Assembly: GCA_963971305.1 (NCBI GenBank)
Contig: OZ020308.1
Location: forward strand, 39,709,275-39,773,274
From: Arcuatula senhousia
Lineage: Eukaryota > Mollusca > Bivalvia > Mytilida > Mytilidae
Direction of reading: 5' to 3'
Length of the DNA stretch: 64,000 nt
The translations under genes were made by a program, and so were the position numbers. This document shows, piece by piece, positions 33,687-45,600 of this stretch. A model generated the notes under the pieces. It did no database searches and was not told the DNA's origin. It saw only the letters and a list, made by a program, of their open reading frames with translations. The stretch's first letter is position 1; the number at the start of each line of letters is the position of its first letter.

Positions 33687-36600
33687 CTGCAAACGAAAAA
33701 AAGTTAATTAAACATGTAAATATCACAATGTTACACACAAACAGAACCATCCAATTCCATCTTTTACTTGTTCCTTTCATCGCTGAACAAAAAGGATATT
33801 GTTTGTATGTTCAACTAGTATACCGAATGTCATTTTACACACCAAACACTGTTCAAGTATGAGCCTTTTCTCGTGAACATTTTCCTAAAGAATGTTTATA
33901 GTCACTTTCACCTTGACCTTTGTGTCATTATAAAACACCATATTGTGTAACAGTTGTGAAAATAATGAACTTTGATTGTAAAAATGAAAACCCCATGTAC
34001 ATTACAGTCGTTTCTCAGTAGTTTGTTTTCTTTTTGTGTGTGTGTGCAAGTAGCACTTAGAAAAACTTTCCATCATCTATTTTCCAACATATTGGAAAAG
34101 ATGAAACATAATGGATTAGATAGTACCAAAATAAACCATAAAAACAATAAACAGATGTAAAAGTTGGCTAAGACTTCAAAGACAGAACATGCTTATCATT
34201 TCTGACATTAAAGATAAATTAATTTCAAAATTCTCTTAAATTATCTTGGGATCATCGAGGTCTGATAATATTAGAACAAATAAAAGCAAACAACAAGAAT
34301 ATAATAATTTATACAGCAAATGGAAAAGTTCCACCTACTTCAAGTAATAGATTGTATTACCTATCGAAAACTTGTCATTAGCATTTTCGCCAGTACCCTC
34401 AGCTTTCTGTATTTTGATAGTGACATTTATATTTGTCAGTGGATAGTTGTCCCCATTTTCGAGCTCAAGACGAGCATTAAACGCTTCTCTGGTTAACACA
34501 AGATCTTGCACAATCCTGACTCGGACCTTTGCACAAACTGCTCCATCTTTTTTACTTGGCCCTTTCACCTTTGAACACAAACGGATATCAATATTAGACA
34601 TCTATTAAGACTAATCAAATCCCAACTTTGCATTGTTTACTTTTTTAGAAAGAGAACTCATAATTCTTTAGTGTCTTAAGCTGTTTCATAGATACTTATT
34701 ATACCTAGACAAGATCATCTTCTTTACATTTCTATCTATTTATACTTATTTTTTAAAATATTATTTTGAACATAATGTTTTCGATATTTCATTTTACCTG
34801 ATTTTCCACTTGGGCTTCCCTAAATGATTTAAATGCATGATCCATGTCACTAAATATAGAATCAAAGCCTCTCTCCTCTGCAGTCTTTGTGTCTTTTACA
34901 TATATTTGGTTGAAGGTGGACAAATTATTATAATCTATAACACTTTGGGTATAATTCTGGGTCTTTATTGTACCACTTTCCCATGCACTAACTGTCAAAA
35001 AAGTTAAAGTATAACCACCGAAAATACAGAAGGTCATTAAAACCCTATTGGCATTAAAAAAATATTTTCATTGGTTTTTTTTTCTAAAACAATAGTAGTA
35101 ATCATAAAAACAATTCTCGAAATCCCTGAAATCTCATTATGACACTCGTGTAATCAGGTATGGAAGAGTGACCGCATGTCATGCAAGTTAATTGTCTTTT
35201 TCCATATGATGAACCAAGTTAATAATGTTAATTCATTTGTAATTGTTAATTCTATATCATGAACCTTTGATAAAACAAATATTTTCTCAAATTAAGTTTT
35301 AATCAAAATGTTTGATAACGTACATGTAAAAAATACACATAATTAATTAAGAAATTGATATTTTGGTATGGAACATTGATTTAACTAAATATCATTGAGA
35401 TTGCACATCTCTGTAGACCCCGCTATAGTAAACACCTCAGACAGATGGTAAGATATTCAATCAAAAGTTAAATTGCAGGATAAATATTTAGTGGTTTTAG
35501 TTATGGCCTTATATGGATCGCCCTGAATGATTTCTGCACTACTGCACTATACTTCTCCCTTGTCTACTGGTATCGTCTGTTCAACCAACTGGCTAAGCAA
35601 TTTCTAAAATTGTCAAGTCAGTTACTTTGAAAAGTTGAACAGTTGGAATTGGTGGACGACCATGCCTATGATTTATGTACAATAGTTTAATAGAATAAAA
35701 ATATATAAAGACAATTCCGTAAAAATAACAGATAGACAGGTGAAAATTAATTAACTAGAAGTTACCTGACGTATTCCACCTCATGAGAAATCGTTCAAGA
35801 ACAAGTTTAGATGAATAAACTTGTATGCTGTTTAACACAAACTCTTTTTCCTCAGCTGACAAATAATGACCAATGTCACTATTGTCTGAAATTACCACTT
35901 TAAACGGGGAGTACCAGTCTTTTGTCAAATCAAACCTGTAGAAAGTGCATCGAGTTATTTCATGCATAGAATTTGGATAACGATAATGGCGACCGGCATT
36001 TCTCATGCTTTTATTTATTCATATTGAAATGCTCATAAAGAACAACAAAAAAATAGTACTGTATCATGAATAACTATAAAGACTTCAAAATGTTTAGAAA
36101 AAAAAATATGACTTTAAATTAAAACACCTCTACTGTGAGAATTTTACAAACAATTTGTATATTCTTATTTTGATGAAACTTTATATCCCTCGCCTCGTTG
36201 TGTAAAATTCATCAATGAGCATGTTAAAGGCTTTATCTTAAATAAACTTTTTTAATTTTACAAATACCAAAAACTTGGGAAAAAACGGTTAATTTGGATA
36301 TGCTATATATATCGATATTTCAAGGAGTAACCTTTCATCAGTAGCATTTAAATCAAAACATTGGAAGGTCAAATCCAAACTGTTGAAAACGAAGAGTATT
36401 CCAAACCAAAACGTTCGAACAAGGAAGCCAAATCTAGCACCGAGGATATCGACCATGTGCATTACAAGGAAAGAAACCTGGTGTTATAAACAAATTAGAA
36501 TTTTAAAAAATCGGAAATTTCAGCAACAAAAATATTAGAATTTTATGGTAAATCGTGTCAGACAAGTCTGACAACCAGGCTTGTGATTACCCTCGGGGAC

Positions 36601-39600
36601 CTCTGGTCCACCAGCAGCGGTTATCGCCCAGTGGTTTCAAAATTACAAATACCAAAAACGCGGGAATAAACGGTTAATTTGGATATGCTATATATCGATA
36701 TTTCAAGGAGTAACCTCTCAACAGTAGCATTAATATGGTAAATTTAACTTAAATATCAGAGAGATGCAGCGAGGTTACCGCAAGACAACATTCTTTTGAT
36801 CTCGATTGAAATCAGTTCAAAATCAAAGTAACATAATTTATATCAACTAATCATTTTAAAGCTCAAAGATGACAGCCGTTGTATCTACCAGCAATATTCT
36901 TAAATGTGTGACTAAATTACATTTCTCTATCCCCGTAAATAGTTTCCATCATCTGAACGTAGTTGTTGACAGGCTTGGATGCAAAAACAAGGTTATCGAC
37001 AACATCGGACTGAATTTCTCTTTTAGTTTTCTTGGGTCCACATTTGTCCTCTATGGTTTTAATGCACCTAAATATACGAATAGACGATAATGAGGAGTGG
37101 AATAATTAGTGTACGCGACAAACCTACATAAAGAAATGAAAATTTAAGGAATTCACAATGGAAGACGACCAGCAGTCTTCAACGAAAACAGTTTTAAAAT
37201 ATCTCTTTTAAGAAAAATACAATCAAATGCCTTGTCTTTTGTATAATTCTATGAAATAAAAAGAACAGAAGGAGTAATCTGCTATCGACTAACATTTTTA
37301 AATATTTGTTCCAATTGGTAGCTTTTACGAACAGACAATTATTCCAAAAATTGAGTCCATACTTTCGACCAATTTATATCATCCTGCCAATAAGTTTGCT
37401 GACATTTTAAAGTAACAAAATACCAATAATTCGTACTATTATAAAATACGTGAGAGTAAACAGACCTGAAAATTGTCAGCATTCTGGTATTAAAGAAGAT
37501 TGCTTACTAAAAACGGAATCAAGGATAAGAAGCCCGTATCTAATGACATTTGATTGTCAATGAATGTGTCAAGTTGTTAGAACTTACATCAATGTTGTAT
37601 AGGTCAGTCCACAAACAGTACATAGTTCACCAACAACACATGACATAGCTGTATCTATAACAGCAGCGGCTAGCCCAGGTCCCTTAATATAAATGAAAAA
37701 TTAAAACAAGAATTAAGTACATCCCCATGTCCCCCAAACGCTCAAATTTAATCAGTAGCTGGTAATTAAAATTCGGCGTAAGTTTTCCTTCCATTTTATC
37801 TTTTAGACGTTATATATACAAGAATACAAGAATACAAGTTTATTTGACCAATCATGGGCCCTCAAGGGGCAATAACAGTACAAATAAAATTGCATGCGAG
37901 AAACAGGTTCTCCTCCGAAGAAAATGGTTGGTAAAATATTTTCTCCATCATGGATGGTTATTTTATTCGTTTTAACATGCTCACCAAAGCTCGCATGTTG
38001 GTAATTAAGAATTACCCTTTGGTGAAAATTGGCTATTAAGTGGGTTGGGCGGATTATAATTTTCTCTTAAGATTTTCATTTTGATATGATTTAAATGAAG
38101 AAGTAAGAAATCAATGACCCGTAAACGGTTTGGTTAGTTTATTTGAAAATACAACAATCAAATATTGTCAATATTAAAAACGAAAGAATATGGAATATGT
38201 GCCAGAAAGACACGGTCCACATATTGAAATGATTTAATAAATGTACAATAGCAATATTTCACTGCGTGTGAAGCGCTTTTCTGGATTAACCTTCATCAGA
38301 CACGCTAGGAGTAGAAAACTTGGAAAACCGGTATGAATGTATGAATTTATTAAAACGTAAACTTATAACATACCGAAGACAAAGCCAAATTCTTGGCCGA
38401 CACAGCACACCCAACTATTGGAATGTAGGCTAATATACAACTCTCTATTACTGCTAAGGGACAATCACATGGTACTGGTGTGGTCGGATTATAGACCAGA
38501 GAGCCACCACCACCACCACTACCAGAGATATATCCATCTATAATTTGAATAAAAGTTAAATCAAACCAAACAGGGATGGTCAATATCAAATACTAGTATC
38601 CGGAAAAAAGCAAAGCAATATTTGAGAACGCAATCGACCTATACTGTACAGGCGGGAGGGTTGAACAAGGTTTAATGCGTCTATCTCCAGCCCTATCCTA
38701 ATGCTATCTTACAGTCCAATTGTAAATCAAGACTAGTGCGTTGATCTAACATTTCGTCTACTACAAGATATTTTTCTATCTGTAATATGAATAGTGATCT
38801 TAATAAGGCTTTTGGGTATCAATTAATGTTCGGGGGTTCATGAAAATAACTGGTTGTAAATCTTCATTTCAAGACGTTAATTTATCACAATTGTTGGATT
38901 CTACAATTCTTTGTATCAATTTACTCATCAAATCCACGAATGTTGGTACAATAATGATAGTATTTGACCATCATAACTATGAAAGAAGATAAATATTTCT
39001 AATTGTCAGTCTTCGATATTAAACAATTACTCTAAGATTCATCATGAGCACTGCAGCCAAAAACTAGAGGCTCCCAGGAGCCTGAATCGCTCACCTTGTA
39101 TTCGATGATACTTATATGCTGGATATTTTAACAAAGGACTGCTACTCTGTGGAATTATCAATTTTAATGTTCTAAGGGAAACAACTCCTATCAAGAAAGG
39201 TCTTACAACTTTGACCCCATTACATAATTTTTAGATCTTTATGTGCTTAACCATATGCAATTTAAATTTTTCAAATATCTTGTATTGTTTCAAGATATAA
39301 GTCTTAAAAGAGCAAAATTTGAAAAAAAAACAAGAAAAAGGGCAATAACTCCTACAACCATTGTAAGATCTTCTTCAAAACTTCAGGGCAGGTAGATCTT
39401 AATGTGCTGATCATTATTTTCCAAATAGAATTTTAATATCTGTTACCATTTTTGAGTAATTTGCAAAACACTGCAACTTACCCTTATGTTCTATTTTTAG
39501 CCATGGCGGCCATGTTTTTTGTCGAATCAAAATTTCCAACGATAAGTTTGTAGACCACATACTACTAAACAACCCTACCAAGTTTCATTTCATTTGACTA

Positions 39601-42600
39601 AGCAGTTTCAGAGGAAAAGATTTTTGAAAAGTTGAACAAAAAACTGTGAAAATGGTCAATTTTTACAATCCAAGGGGTATAACTCCTAAAGGAACGATCC
39701 TACAACTTTGACTCTGTTACGACTTTTGTAGATCTTGATGTGCTTAGTCATATGCAATTTAAATTTTTGAAATATCTTGTATAGTTTTCAAGATATAGGG
39801 CTAAATAAGTAATTTTTTTGAAAAAAATCCAGAAAAAGGGCAATAACTCCTACATCGGTTGTTGGATCTTCTTGAAAATTTCTGGGCAGGTAGATCTTGA
39901 GGTGCTGATCACTTTTACCCTATGCCAGAATTTTGATATCTGTTACGGTTTTTGAGTAATTTGCAAAAAACTGCAATTTACCCCTATGTTCTATTTTTAG
40001 CCATGGCGGCCATGTTTTTTGTCGAATCAAAATTTCGAACGATAGTTTTGTAGAGGACATACCACAGAACAACCCTACCAAGTTTCATTACATTTGGCCA
40101 AGCGGTTTCAGAGAAGAAGATTTTTGAAAAGTTGAACGACGGACGACAGACGACGGACGACGGACGACGGACGCCAAGTGATGACAAAAGCTCACATTGC
40201 CTTCGGCAAGGTGAGCTAAAAACCAAACAATTGGCATGGTTATGGCAGCATATCGTTTTAGGAAACGCAATACTTATTTCCGTGAATTTTGTGTAAGGTT
40301 TTTTAAAATGATTAATATGCTGTACAGGAAAAAATTACAAACAATTTGTGATAGGAAAAGGAGGTATTTACAAGGAATGACTCCGCCACAACTACTTCCA
40401 CCCGTCAATGTTAAAGGGGCTCCTCTTGTTCTCGTTCCTCCACATTGATAGTCATATAACAGTATCGCACCACTACAACCACTGCTGCGCTTAGTTATAG
40501 TCTTGGGGGTTATCTTCACTGGCACGATTATAGTTGTATTGGCTGCTAGATCTCCAATCGGATCAACCGTCTATAATAAAGATTGTAGTTTATGAAAAGA
40601 TATGGAGTAAATGAACATGAGACCACAACAAATATGTTAACTCCAACTGCAATTAATTTTAAAAAGCTGTATGGCCATTTCGGATATTTATTCCTCATCA
40701 GCAGCACTAGAGCCCAAACATAGGATATCCACAATTTCAGAAGATGCTTAAAAAGTATAAAACCAAACGAAACCCAAATGAATATAGCTAAAGACAAAAC
40801 AACGATGTTACTTTTTGAAAACACTAAAACATTTAAGGCAAATGCATATAACGCTTTTGCAAAATTCAAACAAGAACATATATTTATAAACTTTTATAGT
40901 TGAAGCAGCAACTGTTAAATGTTCAGTTTTATTGTGACTAGACCACAAGAACTTATAATGATTGATTTAAAAAAGTTTTGTTATCAAAACGATTAAGTAT
41001 ATAACAGTCTGCCAAATTAAGACTTTCTTCTGTTATAAAATTATTTTATCAGGTTCTACTATTACTCGTAAATTTAATTATTTCAAGAAGCTTATATATG
41101 GAACAATACTTTTTGGTATTGTTTCATGACAAGACTGTTATACTTACTGATTTGAAATTCAAAACCGGGTGATTTGATGGTAATCTAAACCTAAGATTGT
41201 CAGCCCTAATCAGTCCGTGATTAGTAATAGTAAATTCTACTCTATCTATTTCTCCTATTTCAAAAGGCAGAGTATCTAGCTTTGCTGGATCTATTGTAAC
41301 AACTGGCATAGGGACCTGAAAAAAAACATTCTAAGAAAGGAGCTATTCAAATAATATTGGATACATAAAGCAAAAAAATGTTTAAAAAGTCTAATTTTGA
41401 TAAAATATTTCTTAAAATAAATTAAAATGTTTATAAGATTTAGTGCTTAAAAAACATTTATATGTATGAAAACTGGAAGGTAATAGAATAAAAAAAGGTA
41501 CATTGAAATATAGCATACGGCTGTTCGGCAAAGAGTATAAATTAAAATACAAGACCCCTCAGTAAGATGCGGAAAATGGAAAAGCAAGATTACTATCAGA
41601 ATACAAAAAGATAGTACTCGTTGATAGTGGGTATAAAACCATGACAAATGATATTAATGTCTAGTTACTTACATAGGTTTCAAACGTAGAATCCAATGTT
41701 ATCACATATTTATCTTCAACTGTGGTAGGTGTAACAGTCCAAGTATAGGTAACAGCTATTCTCTGAAGGAAAATCTCTACCACAGTGGAATGTGGCGATA
41801 CAACTATAACAGCAGAGAATGAGGAGTGCTTCTTCGATGACGCATATACTGTGTAGCGATCTTCATAAACGTTTTCAAATACAACAGTACCTTGTAAAAT
41901 GTAAAAGGTAAAAACACCTAAAAATCACCCGTTAACTCTATCATAATATCTTTATAATCCGTGAGCGGACATTCAAAAATCGTCTATTGATGCATTTACG
42001 GCACTCATTTCCCTTTATTATTTGAAAAAGTAGTAACTCCTTTTTTTAAATGCTAAATGGGAAAACAACTACATTACTGTTTCATATTTTCTTCCGTTTA
42101 CATACAGAGAATACATGTAATAGCTAGTTATAGAAGTACATTAACTTATATACTTGCAAAATATACGAACAAATACCAACTAGAAAATAACCAACCTGTT
42201 TCGTTCGTGGTTATCCTAGATTCTACATATCCTCTTCTTGGGTTGACCAGTTTTATCTCAGCTCCACCAACAAACGGGGAATCGGCGGCAAAATATGTAT
42301 ATTCATCTTTAACAATAAATGTCATATTTACTTTTTCGTCAGATGCTATGACAATTTTATAACTCAAAGGGAAAGAAGTTGTATTAGTTAGCAATGCAAT
42401 TGTGCCATAGATTTCACCAAGTTGGTCGTAATCGGGAATCGTGAATGCGACAATCAATTTGACTACTGCGTTTGGTACAATCGACACCGGATACGATGCA
42501 TTTACGTCTGATGAGAATGAAACCAATGAAATCCTGTCATCATTGGGTAAATCAACTCGAACATTAAATGCTGCAATGTCTCCAATATTTGAAACGGTTA

Positions 42601-45600
42601 TTTCAAACAGTTTTTGTCTGCCTCTTATAATATTATCTCTGATGCTATTAGGAAGTAATGTTAAAACCGGTTTTCTGATGGTCAGTTTAACATCCACTCT
42701 TAGTCTTGCCGTTGTCATGTCCGCTGTCAAAAACACCACGTAAAATGTCCCTCTTAACGGCAAAGTATTACTTATTTTCAACTTTATACCAACTGTTTCA
42801 TTTTCAGACAAATCGGTTATTTCTTCTTCATTTGAATTGTTGACCAATGTCTTAAAAACATGTAGATTTTGTATACCGTATATCTAAACAAACAAAAGAA
42901 AACAATCATTTTAGAGCATTCATAAAAGGAGATGTATATTATGGTGTATTTCGTATTTACTAAAGAAGCCAAGTAAAGGTTTGTTAACACTTTCTATCAT
43001 ACAAGCACACAAGGAATTTTCACAGCAAAAAGAACAATTCAAAGAGTTTAAAAAACTAGTTCCTCTTAAACGAGTATTAGGTGTTAAAATAATTTTTAAC
43101 TTCCATTTTAAGATATACCTTATATGTTTTTTAGATATATACCTGAAACATGTGATATGTTATGCTATTTAGATGTATACCTGATATGTTATGTTATTAA
43201 GTTATACATGTACTTGATATATTATGTTTTTTCAAATACCTGGTATGTTATTTATATTTTCCTAACATAGTATGTTATTTTGAAATACCAGATATGTTAT
43301 TAAGATATACCCGACATATTATGTTATTTTAAAATACCTGATATGTTGTTTAGATATACCCGACATATTATGTTATTTTGAAATACACGTACCTGATATG
43401 TTATTTAGATATACCCGACATATTATGGTTTTTTTTTAAATACCTGATATGTTAGGTTAATAAGATGTTTACCTGATACGTTATGTTATGAAGAGGATAT
43501 CCACCGTTGTTGTTCAGTGTTGTTATATTGTTTACAACAACAGATCCCTCTTCAATAAACCCATTCCATACAACATAACTTGGTTCACAAAGCATACTTT
43601 TAACGGTCCATGTAAAACCTGTCCTGGGAGTTTCCAGGTCTGGCCCCGATAATAGGCCTGGATGGAAAGCGTTCTATACAAAAAAAAACAATAAAATGAT
43701 TTACAGTTTTATGCGTCGTATCAATTAACTCATATCATTTATTCTATTATCAATGATATTTTAAAGGGAATACTTATTGATTGCCTGATGTTTTTTTTTT
43801 ACTAAACTGGATAAAAACACAATTATACTACAATAAAGATATCCACTTAAGTAGAATGTATCATTAAAAAGCGTATAATTTTATAGCTAAAGTGATAGGC
43901 GATATTTAATTTTGAACAATTTTAATTTTATATCGAAAAATCTGACCAAAAAAGTGTACAAAAACACTACCACATAGACACATTTAATCATAAGAATTGG
44001 ATTTAATACAAATAAACCAAAAAAACATAAGTACCACAACAAATATCCCCGCATCATCTGGCCTTGGAAAGTATACAGTTTTAAATTCATCTGGGCTGTC
44101 TGTATTTGAGGTTGTTTTTAAAATCTTTGTATTGTTATTAAATAAGCTTTTTATTCTGAAATATATAATAAATATTTTTTTTCATAAATCTTTATAATCT
44201 TCATATCAATATGAGTGGTTATGATGAATATATATTATGATTGGTTGTTGTTTGCTTAATATCCTAATGGCGATATTTGCAGCCATAATCACCTCTTAAA
44301 TATATATATATAAATAAAAGTCTGAATAAAATAAAAATAAGCAATCGTGGTATAAATCAACAAGTTATAGAAAATCAGATTGCTCTCATCAAATGCAACA
44401 TGTATATACCATTGACATTTAGTTCTAAATTACTCAATAGCTATTCAATTGGAATTAAAAACATCGAAATTGAACAGAATACAATAACCTTCCACATCAA
44501 AATCAAATGATGAATGGCATCAAATATTATAAACACTTACTTTACAATGACAGGAACGCTCTTTGATAAATCAGTACTAAGAAAATTTATTTTTCCTATT
44601 ATATGTATCGTTGTAGGCTTTGGTAAAACCCCAGAAGGATCTATACTACTGATATTGACAGAATAAATCAAATTGATGTGAATTTTCCATTCCACTTCAG
44701 CGTGTCCTACTGCATTTGTAGCTTTAATTCTAATGGTAATGGGTTTGTCTGTGCCTATAACATTTTGCCATTCCAATAACCCAGTATTTTGATCTATAAC
44801 CATTCCACCTGCTAACTGTTCCCCAAACCAGATCACTGGATGGTTGCCCTTAAATATAAAACTTGTAATATTAATTAAATGGTTGTTTGTGGCAAAAAAA
44901 AAACACCCCAAAAAGGTTTAAGACATTTTTTTTTCAATTAAGAAAAATTGATATAAAGACCTCTAAAATTTACATACTAAAAGACGCTTTCTTTAGTTAA
45001 ACGAAATAAAAAGCCAATATCATAATTTAGTCTTTAATGTGTTGTAAGAGGTTGTTATTTGATCAAAATGTTTATGAATAAATAAATTACACTTAACAAA
45101 CAGTTAAATACGAAAAAAGGTATCATTAGATTATATCACCTGAATGAGCTTCACTTGGTAGGAGTATATTTCCGACTCATTTATGTATTGATCCGGTGGT
45201 TGGACTATGACAGGTGGCAAAACTTCGTCAGAGCAATTTTTACCTGTCCAAGGTAAATTACAGGTACATCCACCAAACAAACACTGACCATGAGAAGGAA
45301 GACTATCACGCCCACAAGCACTTGGAGGGCAGCTAGCATAATATGTGTATTTGACCTAAAAGTAAAAGTAATTTAATAAAATAATGTGAGGTTTGATAAA
45401 GAATCACATTGTGAAGTTATTCGAAAGTGAGCTGCTTTCCGTTAAGAAGTTTCCACAATAGAAGTTTTTACAAAAGCGAACACATTTATTGGCAGTATAT
45501 TAGTTATGTTTGAAAATGACAGATAAAAAAACTGAAAATGATATATTACCTTATTTTGAGTGTATTCATTTCCATCAACAGATATTTCTACTTCGACTAC

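Larger units (their letters stand above)
36261..36734 (-). mobile_element. Retrozyme-like repeat: one 385-bp monomer between two hammerhead-bearing direct repeats
   Basis: About 90 bp at 36261-36352 recurs at 36646-36734, 385 bp apart. Each copy contains a hammerhead motif on the minus strand. The unique part contains the module CCACTGGGCGATAACCGCTG, CTGGTGGACC and CCCCGAGGGTAATCAC, related to the Penelope-like element at 12130. It lies in the intron between exons 22 and 23. Monomer plus partial repeat is the genomic form described for retrozymes. Confidence 0.75.

Noticed and set aside
33687..33780. ATG at 33780 followed by a hydrophobic, signal-peptide-like stretch in frame with the last exon
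   Set aside because: A good acceptor (TTTGCAG) at 33687-33693 and a matching phase with exon 25 show this is intron read-through.
35936..36006. Open extension upstream of exon 23
   Set aside because: Lies before the TTTCTACAG acceptor; exon 22 joins in phase at 35935.
42510..42530. CTGATGA...GAAAC on the + strand
   Set aside because: Antisense to coding exon 17, no stem II and no stem I pairing.
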